From Terrimonas sp. (GTDB lineage Bacteria > Bacteroidota > Bacteroidia > Chitinophagales > Chitinophagaceae), in NCBI GenBank assembly GCA_016125075.1, contig WGMO01000001.1:1-64000 (forward strand): a DNA stretch of 64,000 nucleotides, given 5' to 3'. Of this stretch, positions 1 through 7,590 are shown piece by piece (the stretch's first letter is position 1; every line of letters begins with the position of its first letter). Below the pieces are notes generated by a model. That model worked only from the letters and a program-made list of their open reading frames with translations, was not told the origin of the DNA and ran no database searches. A program made the position numbers and the translations under genes.

Positions 1-121
1 AAAAATCTTAACTTATTTAATCATAATTTCTGCATTTTTGGCTAAATTCATTACTGGAAAAGTTCTTTGAAACAAAGATCCAGTATGGGTTTTTACCTGA
101 CATCATTATTATCCGTTCGGG

Positions 122-1015
122 TTGACAATGGCGGGGATTAGTTCAAAGTGTTTTAACTTTGGAAGCCCTGAGAATAAATTTAAATACAACGCCAAAGAAT
201 TACAATCAAAAGAGTTCGCCGATGGTTCAGGTTTAGAAATATATGATTTTGGTGCAAGAAATTATGATCCACAAATAGGACGTTGGCATACGATTGACCC
301 TAAGGCTGACCTGATGCGTAGATGGTCTCCTTATAATTATGCTTTTAATAATCCATTGCGATTTATAGACCCAGACGGAATGGCCCCATCTGATACCACA
401 GCGCCTAAACAGCCTGTTGACAATTCAAAAGTTATAGACCAGCATTTAAAGAATGTTGAAATGGTTAATGATGAAGATAAATATAGTGACCAGGAAGTTG
501 TGAAGGCAGGAGCACTTTATAATAGTAAAGAGGTGAAAAAAATATCTTCAACAACAACTATGAAGTTTACGACTGAAGAAGCTGTAGATAAGTTTAGAGA
601 GACTTCTGCAAAAATTAATAAGACCACCGAAAATGTAATTGGAACTGCAGTTGGTATAGCAACAATACCATTAAAGCCATTGGTCGGGGTGGTCGCCGGT
701 GCTGCAGCCGGTCAACTTGTTGATGCAGGAACTGGAATAAAAGTTCATAAGGGTACTTCTATTACTATTAGTTCCGATATGACATTAACTCTTTCCACTC
801 TAAGTGATCAAGGGAACAAACTATCAGTAAATAATTCAATTGTTGTGACTAATGCTGATGGCAAGGTTACATATAACCTTACCTGGAACACAACCATGAA
901 TTTGTCTAATTCTTCATCTGTAGATATTACTTTAATGAAACAAATAATGAACTTCCCTGATAAATCTGTACAAACAATTACAAACCCTAATGCAAACCTT
1001 TTAATTAGAGAATGA
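122..1015 (+). CDS. Detached RHS C-terminal tip with candidate toxin tail
   Basis: Residues 16-86 match the conserved end of Bacteroidota RHS-repeat proteins, including [17 protein letters not shown] at about 44-60 and [15 protein letters not shown] just after it, which normally closes the RHS shell before a variable toxin. The remaining 200 or so residues are the variable part. They contain a hydrophobic Gly/Ala-rich stretch at about 172-205 that could insert in a membrane, followed by a Ser/Thr-rich beta-like tail. No known nuclease or deaminase motif is visible. The start is uncertain: TTG at 122 or ATG at 128. The reading frame is open upstream to 101 and still encodes RHS sequence (HHYYPFGLT), then meets TGA at 98-100, so this is a tip cut off from its RHS body rather than a complete gene. 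The toxin role is inference from position after the RHS core and from the overlapping membrane-protein gene. Confidence 0.75.
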   Translation: MTMAGISSKCFNFGSPENKFKYNAKELQSKEFADGSGLEIYDFGARNYDPQIGRWHTIDPKADLMRRWSPYNYAFNNPLRFIDPDGMAPSDTTAPKQPVDNSKVIDQHLKNVEMVNDEDKYSDQEVVKAGALYNSKEVKKISSTTTMKFTTEEAVDKFRETSAKINKTTENVIGTAVGIATIPLKPLVGVVAGAAAGQLVDAGTGIKVHKGTSITISSDMTLTLSTLSDQGNKLSVNNSIVVTNADGKVTYNLTWNTTMNLSNSSSVDITLMKQIMNFPDKSVQTITNPNANLLIRE

Positions 1016-1218
1016 GCAGGAAAGTCGCAAAATATGTATTTAACTTTTTGCTTTTTTATTGTGCTTTTGTGATATCATTATCATGGAAGAAGGGATATAA
1101 TGATTTTATGGGAGTGCCTCTATACGTTTATATTATTCTTTTTTCCGCTTTAGTTTTAATCGGCGTAGTTCAATTTTTTGTAAAGAGAAGAAAACTTAAA
1201 CATACCTCAGAGAGTTGA
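1012..1218 (+). CDS. Small two-TM membrane protein, candidate immunity protein
   Basis: This 68-residue protein has two predicted membrane segments, at about residues 8-25 and 38-57, and a basic C-terminal tail. Its ATG overlaps the stop of the RHS tip by four bases (ATGA), a translational-coupling arrangement typical of toxin and immunity genes. Membrane immunity proteins are usual partners of toxins that act on the inner membrane, which would fit the hydrophobic segment in the upstream tip; that link is inference. The protein may be truncated: the +1 frame from 1184 onward stays open to 1399 and looks like coding sequence, so a one-base frameshift near the A-run at 1191-1194 may have shortened it. 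Confidence 0.6.
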   Translation: MSRKVAKYVFNFLLFYCAFVISLSWKKGYNDFMGVPLYVYIILFSALVLIGVVQFFVKRRKLKHTSES

Positions 1219-1399
1219 TAAAAGAGGCTATGACTACAGTTTAATTGTGAAGCGAATTTATTATTATAACGAAGGGTTGCAGCCTGGCAATACTTTATTG
1301 GTAAAAATACAATCGTTCAAGAAGGATACTTTAGAGTGTATTGCATCTGCTTTTGATTATTCTTTTCCTATTAAACTTTTAAGAAGTAACACGAAGTAA
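1184..1399 (+). pseudogene. Frameshifted continuation of the small membrane protein
   Basis: In the frame +1 to the preceding gene, an open stretch runs from just after a TAA at 1181-1183 to a TAA at 1397-1399 and has no usable ATG near its beginning. The translation from about 1214 ([18 protein letters not shown], ending FPIKLLRSNTK) is typical protein-like sequence with mixed hydrophobic and charged residues. Joining it to the 68-residue membrane protein through a one-base change between 1184 and 1216 would give a product of about 128 residues with two TM segments and a C-terminal domain. I see no independent start, so I interpret it as the severed C-terminal part. A sequencing indel is an equally good explanation. 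Confidence 0.45.
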
Positions 1400-1483
1400 T
1401 AAGATGCCTAAACCTTTTATTATTTACGGTACGTCTCAGCTATCCGTAGTCTTCCAAAATAATTTTAATGGCTGTTAATGGCT

Positions 1484-1506
1484 GTCCGGAGTTTATAACT
1501 CCGGAC
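1484..1506. repeat. REP-like hairpin, left copy
   Basis: A perfect 10-base stem, GTCCGGAGTT and AACTCCGGAC, with a TAT loop. The same stem with a different loop occurs at 2124-2146 on the other side of the RAYT-type transposase gene. Paired palindromes around a RAYT gene are the usual recognition elements of that family. Confidence 0.8.
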
Positions 1507-1610
1507 ATTTCAATTAATAGTAACCAACCATTTAAAGCACAGAAAAATACGACAGATCTTTGCAGATTTTCTATAGAGGTTTTATCAGCTGGCTAATAAA
1601 TTTACCGGCC

Positions 1611-2108
1611 ATGGGAGAAGGTGGTTATAAAATAAGGAACCCGGCAGAAGTGCATTTTATAACCTTTGCTGTTGTGGAATGGGTGGATGTATTTACAAGA
1701 AAGGATTACCGGGATATTATAGTAGAAAGCATCAGGTATTGCCAGGCAATAAGCGCGGAGAAGGAAGGAATAAGTGATGTATTAAGGGACTTTAAGAAAT
1801 TCACGGCCAAACAGATCATAAAGGCAATAGAAGTTCATCCGGCTGAAAGCCGGAAAGACTGGATGCTGGCCATTTTCAGAAAAGCGGGATCGGCTAACAG
1901 CCGGAATAGCAGCTGCCAGTTCTGGCGACAGGACAACCAGCCAAAAGAACTATACAGCAACTGGTTTACGAACCAGAAATTGAACTATATTCATAATAAT
2001 CCGGTGGAAGCCGGGATCGTTGATAAAGCAGAAGAATATCTGTACAGTAGTGCAAGAGATTATTATTATGGCAAACGTGTAGGGCTGCTGCAGATTGACT
2101 TTTTATGA
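1611..2108 (+). CDS. RAYT/IS200-like Y1 transposase with the HUH motif deleted
   Basis: The protein begins MGEGGYKIRNP and ends ARDYYYGKRVGLLQIDFL, both diagnostic of a Bacteroidota RAYT (REP-associated tyrosine transposase) family. I chose ATG 1611 because family members start there; the frame is open back to a TTG at 1560. The C-terminal half with FWRQDNQPKELYSN and the catalytic-tyrosine region QKLNYIHNNPVEAG is intact. In the middle, RYCQ is followed directly by AISAEKEGISDVLRD. In the family, about 20 residues carrying the metal-binding HUH motif (of the form NHxH) lie between these two blocks. The loss is in frame, so the gene still reads through, but the nuclease should be dead. Hairpins lie on both sides. 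Confidence 0.75.
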   Translation: MGEGGYKIRNPAEVHFITFAVVEWVDVFTRKDYRDIIVESIRYCQAISAEKEGISDVLRDFKKFTAKQIIKAIEVHPAESRKDWMLAIFRKAGSANSRNSSCQFWRQDNQPKELYSNWFTNQKLNYIHNNPVEAGIVDKAEEYLYSSARDYYYGKRVGLLQIDFL

Positions 2109-2123
2109 TTGTATATGTATATG

Positions 2124-2146
2124 GTCCGGAGTTGAAAACTCCGGAC
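2124..2146. repeat. REP-like hairpin, right copy
   Basis: Perfect 10-base stem GTCCGGAGTT and AACTCCGGAC with a GAA loop, the same stem as at 1484-1506. It lies 15 bases after the stop of the RAYT-type gene. Confidence 0.8.
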
Positions 2147-2318
2147 AACCTTATAAACCACCCGTGTTGTATTTAGTCTGTAAATCATCACCTTATCTGG
2201 AAGAAGAAAAATTAATGTTTGTAGAAATAGCGGAGTTGATGAAAGAAAAAATGCAAACGTTTATTTCTTTTGATAGTTCCCGTAATTTATTTTGGTTTAA
2301 ATACGATGTGCAATAACT

Positions 2319-2450
2319 GTTATAAATCGCTTTAAGCTTTACATTTTTGATAAGGGCATCCAGGGTATAGAGGATATGCTTTTTGTCTTCATCAGGAAAG
2401 GAAGCAATATCATTGAGCCTTTTAAGCATGGCGGTATCTTTAAGTACTAC
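2319..2450 (-). pseudogene. C-terminal remnant of an XRE-family regulator
   Basis: The reverse strand encodes MLKRLNDIASFPDEDKKHIL and then YTLDALIKNVKLKAIYN. This resembles the short helical tail found after the helix-turn-helix domain in many Bacteroidota XRE-type regulators (a run of the form 'ELLKRFKEIE...EDKKHILYTIDALI'). The helix-turn-helix itself is absent: upstream, the frame runs into the 78-base inverted repeat at 2456-2533 instead. It therefore looks like a decayed fragment truncated at the repeat. The assignment is from memory of the family's tail and is moderate at best. Confidence 0.45.
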
Positions 2451-2455
2451 ATGTT

Positions 2456-2533
2456 CTCCGTCCGCCCGGGGTCTCCGCCAGTGTATACTGTCGAATTGGA
2501 GGAAACTGACAGCAGGACCCCGTGCGGACGGAG
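2456..2533. repeat. 78-base inverted-repeat element
   Basis: Two 18-base arms, 2456-2473 and 2516-2533, are reverse complements with one mismatch (CTCCGTCCGC then C or A then CGGGGTC). They enclose 42 bases that contain a smaller CTGTC/GACAG inverted pair. The element sits two bases beyond the stop of the cupin gene and beside the regulator remnant. It could be a miniature repeat or BIME-like element, or simply a large terminator-like stem for the cupin gene; there is no T-tract on the cupin strand. Confidence 0.6.
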
Positions 2534-2535
2534 TT

Positions 2536-3054
2536 TTAGGAACCAGGGTCATACCCTACCCTGGTCAGCCTGCGGATCAGTTCCTGAACAGAGGGAAAAA
2601 TCCTGCAAAGCTGCTCTCTTTCTCCCAGCTCAAAATCTGCAAAATCAAAACCGGGGGCTACCGTACATCCCACAAACGAAAAATCGGTGCCGGGTGCGCA
2701 TTCGGCAGCAAACCAGCTGCCGGCTGCTACCATCACCTGGAAATCCTCTCCTTTTTCAGGTTGGCCTCCCAAAAGCCGCAACTGATAATCTCCGTTTTCA
2801 CTTATGATATGGATCTGCAGGGTATCCCCTGCATAAAAATGCCAGATCTCATCGCTTTTTATCCGGTGAAAAGCAGAATAATCCCCTTCCTGCAGTAAAA
2901 AGTAAATGGCCGTGGAAATCCGCCTGTCTCCCTGGAAACTTCCGGGCAGGCAGGCCTGCTTTATATATGCAGGTGACTGATACGACTGCTGATAAAATCC
3001 CCCTTCGGGATGGGGCTGCAGACGATATTTTTTTATCAATTGGTCCGGGCGCAT
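2536..3054 (-). CDS. Cupin_5 (DUF985) family protein
   Basis: A 172-residue protein of the YML079w-like cupin family. It begins with the family signature KKYRLQPHPEGGFYQQSY at about residues 9-26 and continues with STAIYFLLQEGDYSAFHRI, DEIWHFYAGD and the GCTVAPGFDFADFELG block near the C-terminus. The His and Glu of HRIKSDEIWHF are the expected pocket residues. Members bind small ligands in a beta barrel; the reaction is not established for most. It is cytoplasmic, with no signal peptide, and full length. It has a separate transcription unit: a terminator of the upstream DsbA-like gene lies just before its start, and the 78-base inverted repeat follows its stop. Confidence 0.85.
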   Translation of the reverse strand: MRPDQLIKKYRLQPHPEGGFYQQSYQSPAYIKQACLPGSFQGDRRISTAIYFLLQEGDYSAFHRIKSDEIWHFYAGDTLQIHIISENGDYQLRLLGGQPEKGEDFQVMVAAGSWFAAECAPGTDFSFVGCTVAPGFDFADFELGEREQLCRIFPSVQELIRRLTRVGYDPGS

Positions 3055-3060
3055 GGAACA

Positions 3061-3093
3061 AAAATAAAAAGTCCTGCCGGTCAGGCAGGACTT
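3061..3093 (-). terminator. Rho-independent terminator of the DsbA-like gene
   Basis: On the reverse strand a perfect 10-base stem, AAGTCCTGCC and GGCAGGACTT with a 5-base loop, is followed by TTTATTTT. It lies between the end of the DsbA-like gene and the start of the cupin gene. Confidence 0.8.
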
Positions 3094-3111
3094 CCCATTG
3101 AAAAGTATAGG

Positions 3112-3681
3112 TTATGCCCTTTGTTTTGCCGGGCTTTTTCTTTTTGATTTTTTTATCGCGGCTTCAATTTCCTTGCTGAGGTTGGCAAAGGTGGGCTTCC
3201 CTTTTACCAGCTCGCCATTGACAAAAAAAGCAGGGATCTCTTTAATGCCTAAAACCCTACCCTCTTTCAGGTCATCCTGAACCTGCCATCCAAATTTTCC
3301 ATTCACCAGGTGATCCAGGAATTTTTTATCGGTAACACCTGCTTCCCTGGAATGTAATTTCAGACTGGTCGTTCCCAGGTTTCGCCTGTTTTCAAAAAGC
3401 ACATTATGCATTTCCCAAAACTTCCCTTCCTGGGCCGCTGCAACAGCAGCTTCTCCCGCTTTCAGGCTTCGCTGATGGATCAAGGTCTGGGGAAAATGCC
3501 GGAAATTAAACCTGATCTTTCCTTCATACTCATCCAATAACTGCTTTACAATTTCATTGGCTTTGGCACAAACCTCACTTTCATATTCTCCAAATTCCAT
3601 CAAAGTGACCGGTGCGTCAGGGTTGCCTACAAAGATATCTTTAGGCTCAATAATTATTTCTTCTTCCTTTTTAAATGCCAT
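3112..3681 (-). CDS. DsbA/thioredoxin_4-like protein with a single active-site Cys
   Basis: A 189-residue thioredoxin-fold protein of the DsbA/NhaA-C type. VTLMEFGEYESEVC at about 25-38 is the active-site strand and helix, followed by the helical insertion (RHFPQTLIHQRSLKAGEAA, GKFWEMHNVLF) and the cis-Pro loop IKEIPAFFVNG near residue 155. The usual CxxC is SEVC here, so the N-terminal nucleophilic Cys is Ser and only the second Cys remains. It has no signal peptide and a Lys-rich tail. It is probably cytoplasmic and cannot run a normal dithiol exchange; a role as a monothiol or glutathione-linked protein is possible. A good Shine-Dalgarno (AGGAG, 3688-3692 on the reverse strand) supports ATG at 3681. 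Confidence 0.8.
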   Translation of the reverse strand: MAFKKEEEIIIEPKDIFVGNPDAPVTLMEFGEYESEVCAKANEIVKQLLDEYEGKIRFNFRHFPQTLIHQRSLKAGEAAVAAAQEGKFWEMHNVLFENRRNLGTTSLKLHSREAGVTDKKFLDHLVNGKFGWQVQDDLKEGRVLGIKEIPAFFVNGELVKGKPTFANLSKEIEAAIKKSKRKSPAKQRA

Positions 3682-4007
3682 TTTATTCTCCTTTTTGTTT
3701 ACATCCCATAGCTGCTGGTAAGGCTAACGGATAAATTTATAACCATCAACAAGTGGTTTGGTTGGCTTTTTATTATGTTGAATGCCACCCCTTGCAGAGT
3801 GGCATGGGGCGGAAGATAGGATTTTTTAGGATGTTGTTGCCTACTAAAAAGGAAAAAACAAATATAAAATTTATAATCAATTGATAAACAGGTAGATAGA
3901 TTTGTCACATCCTTTTCACAAATTTTCACTTTAAAAAAAAGGCCGTTTTAAGGATAATAAAGCCGCCGCTATAGGGGGTTTATTTAACTTTAATTGAAAC
4001 AGATTTC
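3682..4007. other. Divergent intergenic region
   Basis: This 326-base gap separates the DsbA-like gene from the esterase gene. It contains a small stem (ATGCCAC at 3782-3788 with GTGGCAT at 3799-3805), a near-consensus -7 element TAGATTTG at 3897-3904 facing the esterase gene, and AT-rich sequence. I see no coding sequence in it. Confidence 0.5.
3897..3904 (+). promoter_or_regulatory. Possible -7 element before the esterase gene
   Basis: TAGATTTG matches the Bacteroidota -7 consensus TAnnTTTG. The -33 region is poor (TTTA at 3870-3873, 23 bases upstream), so the call is weak. Confidence 0.3.
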
Positions 4008-5435
4008 ATGGCCATGAAAGATAAATTCCGATTATTTCCCATTTTCCTCCTCTGCCTGATTCCGGCAGCCGGTCTATTGGCCAATATCCGTTTACCCCAT
4101 ATACTCGGGAATAATATGGTACTTCAGCAACAATCAAAAGCCTCCCTATGGGGATGGGGAGACCCCGGTGAAAAAATTATCGTGTCTGCAACCTGGAGTC
4201 AAAACCTGGATTCTACCATTACAGACAGCGACGGGAAATGGAAAATAAAGATCAACACCCCCACAGCCGGAGGGCCCTACTCCATAACACTCAAAGCATG
4301 GAATACCCTGCAACTGGAAAATATACTGATCGGTGAAGTCTGGGTTTGCAGCGGGCAATCCAATATGGAATGGAGTAGCTATAATGGCAACCAACAGATA
4401 CTGGATGAAATGCCCAACTGCACCAATAATAAGATCAGGCTTTTTCATATACCCAGAACAACAGCTGATTATCCGCAGGATAATTGCGAAGGCCAATGGG
4501 AAACCTGCTCCCCGAATACTTTAAAAGGGTTTAGCGCCATAGGGTATTTTTTTGGTAAGAAATTGGAAAAAGAACTGGGGGTTCCTATCGGACTGATCAT
4601 GACTGCATGGGGCGGCACACCGGTAGAAGTATGGACCCCAAAAACTGTAATTGAAAATCATGCAGTGATGAAGGAAGCTGCTCAACAACTCGCTCCAACT
4701 CCCTGGGGACCCGTTGAACCGGGACTGACTTTCAATGCCATGATCAGCCCTATCACCCATTTTGAAATTGCAGGGGCCATTTGGTACCAGGGTGAAAGCA
4801 ATACAGGCACGGCCTATGCTTATCGTAAAACTTTTGGGGCCATGATACAATCCTGGCGGCAGATTTGGAAGAAAAACTTTCCGTTTTATTATGTACAGAT
4901 TGCCCCCTACAATTATGGGAATAAAAATATCGGCGCTTTATTACGGGAACAACAAACACAAACCCTGGCTTTAGACAATACCGGTATCGTGGTCATCACC
5001 GACCTGGTTGATGATATCAATAATATCCATCCTGCCAATAAGATAGATGTTGCCGTAAGATTAGCCAACCTGGCACTTGGTAAAACCTATGGAAAAAACA
5101 TTGCCGGGATCGAATCCCCGGCATTCAATCACTTTGAAATTAAAAACAACGAGTTACATCTATATTTTGACCATGCTCCTAATGGACTGTTCATAAAAGG
5201 AAAAGCAGCCTCTGAATTCTATATTGCCGGTGAAGACAGGGTCTTCCTCCCTGCTACCGTTAAGGTTTTGCAGGACAGAGTTATCCTGAAAAACAAAATG
5301 ATCAGGAAACCAGTGGCAGCAAGATTTGGTTTTAGCAATACCGCCATGCCAAATCTATTTAGCAGGGAAGGCCTGCCTGTTTGTCCCTTCAGGACCGATG
5401 ATTGGGAATTGGACACAGGGCCTGTTAACAACTAA
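4008..5435 (+). CDS. Sialate O-acetylesterase (SGNH hydrolase)
   Basis: A 475-residue secreted esterase of the SASA family, which removes O-acetyl groups from sialic acid or other glycans. An N-terminal signal peptide of about 25 residues precedes a small beta domain and then the catalytic domain. The nucleophile Ser118 sits in SGQSNMEW, the conserved IWYQGESN block is at about 258-265, and the catalytic Asp/His block DDINNIHPANK ends near His341. The length is in the normal range. ATG 4008 and the ATG two codons later (4014) are both possible. Such enzymes usually act in the periplasm on host or plant glycans; no neighbouring sialidase or SusCD pair is present, so the natural substrate is open. 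Confidence 0.88.
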   Translation: MAMKDKFRLFPIFLLCLIPAAGLLANIRLPHILGNNMVLQQQSKASLWGWGDPGEKIIVSATWSQNLDSTITDSDGKWKIKINTPTAGGPYSITLKAWNTLQLENILIGEVWVCSGQSNMEWSSYNGNQQILDEMPNCTNNKIRLFHIPRTTADYPQDNCEGQWETCSPNTLKGFSAIGYFFGKKLEKELGVPIGLIMTAWGGTPVEVWTPKTVIENHAVMKEAAQQLAPTPWGPVEPGLTFNAMISPITHFEIAGAIWYQGESNTGTAYAYRKTFGAMIQSWRQIWKKNFPFYYVQIAPYNYGNKNIGALLREQQTQTLALDNTGIVVITDLVDDINNIHPANKIDVAVRLANLALGKTYGKNIAGIESPAFNHFEIKNNELHLYFDHAPNGLFIKGKAASEFYIAGEDRVFLPATVKVLQDRVILKNKMIRKPVAARFGFSNTAMPNLFSREGLPVCPFRTDDWELDTGPVNN

Positions 5436-5460
5436 CTCCGAAAAATTCGAAACAACATCA

Positions 5461-5823
5461 TTATTCCGCAAGCCCGTCATCGCGCCATTGTTTGAAAACA
5501 GCAATTTCTTCAGCTGATAATTTATCCCTTTTAAAAGGCATATACCCTTTTTCACCCGGGTTCAGTTCAACCCTGCGAATGATCTCATCTGCCATTTTTT
5601 TGGCTCCATCATAGTTGTCAAGAGGAGTTTTATTACCACCGGCTGAAGGTATATGACAGGGAGCACATTTGGCCTGTATCAGTTGTTTGACAACACTTGC
5701 ATACCCCGTTACAACTTTTGCAGGGGCCACGGCAGTATCTGATTTCTTAGGCACTGATTTCTGAGAACAGGAAGCGATGATCAAAAATGCGGAAACAAAT
5801 AACAAAACAGCAATTTTTTTCAT
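5461..5823 (-). CDS. Single-haem cytochrome c lipoprotein
   Basis: A 120-residue protein with a lipoprotein signal ending at Cys19 (IIASC), a Lys/Pro/Ala-rich linker, and one haem-binding motif CAPCH at 53-57. Met95 in GYMPF is the likely sixth ligand, and KQWRDDG at the end is the family's closing helix. It is therefore a small electron-transfer protein tethered to the membrane, facing the periplasm. It lies convergent to the esterase gene with 25 bases between stops. No oxidase or dehydrogenase partner is next to it. Confidence 0.85.
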   Translation of the reverse strand: MKKIAVLLFVSAFLIIASCSQKSVPKKSDTAVAPAKVVTGYASVVKQLIQAKCAPCHIPSAGGNKTPLDNYDGAKKMADEIIRRVELNPGEKGYMPFKRDKLSAEEIAVFKQWRDDGLAE

Positions 5824-6447
5824 ATATCGTATGGTTTAAGAAATTAAAGCTATTGAATTCCATTGATTGTAAAAGTAATTTTTTAGTGACCCGGGCCCCT
5901 TGCAAAAAAGCTATATGACAAGGACTAACTAACGTTTTTTGTGATAAACAACATCCTGATTTTATATGTACTGCCTGGTTAAAAAACCATTCCGATGTAG
6001 ATCCAGGATGAATGTTAAGCGCTTTATCATTAATACTTATTACAGGTATGTTCAATTGAAACTGCAAGGAGCCCACAAGCACATCATTTACCCTTCTCTA
6101 ATATTGAGATTGATAATCAGGAGTAATAGAGGTAACATCCAGGTATAACTGCTGAAATATCTTAAATCCGTATATTTTCATGACTTTTTTTCAGTGGAAA
6201 ACTTATGCCTATGATACTCATGTGTTTACCCTGTCATCGTGCTTTTACTAATGCTTTTAACAAAAATTGACAGCAATCTAAACTATCTTTGCATCAGCAA
6301 GTCAAATAATCCAAATTGAGCATAACCGGATTGAAAACCAAAAAGTCCGTCCCCCGGTTAACATAAGCTCAAAATTTTTTCCGATACTCCTGTGTAAGCT
6401 TTATTAAAGCCAATATCCGGTCGGCATTTTTCACGAAAAACAATGTA
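5824..6447. other. Long intergenic region, mostly empty
   Basis: This 624-base stretch lies between the divergent cytochrome and lytic transglycosylase genes. I see only short frames with poor coding character. The one recognisable signal is a TATCTTTG -7 element at 6284-6291. There is no obvious hairpin, tRNA or repeat. Confidence 0.5.
6284..6291 (+). promoter_or_regulatory. Possible -7 element for the lytic transglycosylase gene
   Basis: TATCTTTG fits TAnnTTTG. The nearest TTG (6267-6269) is 14 bases upstream, closer than the usual 19-21, so the -33 part is unconvincing. It would leave a leader of about 150 bases. Confidence 0.35.
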
Positions 6448-7419
6448 ATGCTAAAGAATCTTTGGGGGGCAAAAATTGCCATTACCATTGTATTGCTGTT
6501 AACAGGTTCATTCTCATTTTCAAAACCGCTACCGGTAAATTCCGGTGCAAAAGCAGCCATACACTTTCACCATTCAACATTCAGTACCTTTTTGAAGGAT
6601 ACTGCTTTCTTCCGGCAGCATGCTTTTGATTCTACCGGGCTTTGTATTTGCCTGGAACAGGAATATAATGAGGCCTCCTATGCCAATGCGCCAAAAGTGA
6701 CCCTGAATGCATCTGTTGAATCCTTTGTGGAGGACTATATCAGTAAAAACCGGTATATGCTGGAAAAGATCAGCAGGAACGGGCAATATTATTTCAAGAT
6801 CATTGAACAGATATTTGAAAAAAGAGGATTGCCGGTCGAATTAAAATACCTGGCTGTCATCGAATCGAAGCTAAGACCTTCTTCTCTTTCCTCCGTTGGG
6901 GCTGCAGGCTTATGGCAATTTATGCCCGCTACAGCAAAAGGACTGGGCCTGAAAATTGCCGGTAAAATTGATGAGCGCAAGAATAGTTATAAAAGCACAC
7001 TCGCTGCAGCAAAGTACCTGGAACGTTTATATTCCATTTACCAGGACTGGCTGTTGGTGATCGCTGCCTATAATTGCGGTCCGGGCGGTGTCAACAAAGC
7101 GATTAAAAAAGCAGGAAGTACCAGTTTCTGGGACCTCCAGTATTTTCTGCCCCAGGAGACAAGGTTACATGTTAAAAAATTCATTGGCACGCATTACTTC
7201 TATGAGGGGCATGGTAGTCTTACCACCCTGACCCGCGAAGAGACAGAAGATCACCTGGAATCTGTAGCATCCTATATCGCCACCCAGGCGACATTGAATA
7301 CTGCTGTGGCAGATCTATCCAAAGATGCTAATAAAAAAGAGCCTAAGCCGGTACATGAAATAAAAATCACCGCGGTTGTCCATGACGAGGATCTGTTAAA
7401 ATTCATTGAAAAAAAATAA
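6448..7419 (+). CDS. Membrane-bound lytic murein transglycosylase (SLT domain)
   Basis: A 323-residue exported protein with a signal sequence (residues 1-25) and an SLT domain at about 128-240. The catalytic glutamate is Glu139 in AVIESKL, and the family blocks SVGAAGLWQFMPATAKGLGL and VIAAYNCGPGGVNKAI are intact. It cleaves peptidoglycan glycan strands to 1,6-anhydro ends in the periplasm. It is like MltD but lacks recognisable LysM repeats; the last 80 residues are a short charged tail. An earlier ATG at 6442 is followed at once by TAA, so ATG 6448 is the start. A strong terminator follows. Confidence 0.85.
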   Translation: MLKNLWGAKIAITIVLLLTGSFSFSKPLPVNSGAKAAIHFHHSTFSTFLKDTAFFRQHAFDSTGLCICLEQEYNEASYANAPKVTLNASVESFVEDYISKNRYMLEKISRNGQYYFKIIEQIFEKRGLPVELKYLAVIESKLRPSSLSSVGAAGLWQFMPATAKGLGLKIAGKIDERKNSYKSTLAAAKYLERLYSIYQDWLLVIAAYNCGPGGVNKAIKKAGSTSFWDLQYFLPQETRLHVKKFIGTHYFYEGHGSLTTLTREETEDHLESVASYIATQATLNTAVADLSKDANKKEPKPVHEIKITAVVHDEDLLKFIEKK

Positions 7420-7435
7420 TTTTCTTCTTTAAAAG

Positions 7436-7464
7436 AAACCGGGTAATCAGCCCGGTTTTTTTTT
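7436..7464 (+). terminator. Rho-independent terminator after the lytic transglycosylase gene
   Basis: Stem AAACCGGG and CCCGGTTT with a 7-base loop, running into a stretch of nine T's. Confidence 0.85.
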
Positions 7465-7558
7465 GGACATCATACAAAATACTTCCCGAAACCCTTGACG
7501 GGCCTGCATTTGGTGAAATTGAACGCGGTTTACGATACTAAAAACCGGATGATTTTGA

Positions 7559-7590
7559 TTTGCAGGCTGTGACTGCCCTTCCTATTTTTG
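7559..7590 (+). promoter_or_regulatory. Bacteroidota promoter of the first secreted paralogue
   Basis: TTTG at 7559-7562, exactly 20 bases, then TATTTTTG at 7583-7590, a full match to the Bacteroidota housekeeping consensus. Transcription would begin near 7597 and leave a leader of about 160 bases before the ATG at 7758. The -33 area shares an 11-base word, TTTGCAGGCTG, with the promoter of the paralogue at 23644. Confidence 0.7.

Larger units (their letters stand above)
1484..2146. mobile_element. RAYT/REP-type unit: transposase gene between matched hairpins
   Basis: The unit consists of two 23-base hairpins with identical 10-base stems and one Y1/RAYT transposase-like gene between them. 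Only the loops differ (TAT on the left, GAA on the right). The encoded protein lacks the HUH motif needed for catalysis, so the unit is probably immobile. The limits given are the outer edges of the hairpins; the true insertion boundaries cannot be seen from one copy. Confidence 0.6.

Noticed and set aside
1-121. The sequence AGTTCTTTGA near 60-70 as an rRNA-operon leader remnant
   Set aside because: A short AT-rich match only; no rRNA or tRNA sequence follows.
2376-2898. Overlapping forward frames of 143 and 171 residues
   Set aside because: They run through the inverted repeat and antisense to the cupin gene, have no domain, and reflect open antisense frames only.
5966-6148. A 60-residue frame in the empty region before the lytic transglycosylase gene
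   Set aside because: Basic, low-complexity translation, no ribosome-binding context and no family resemblance.
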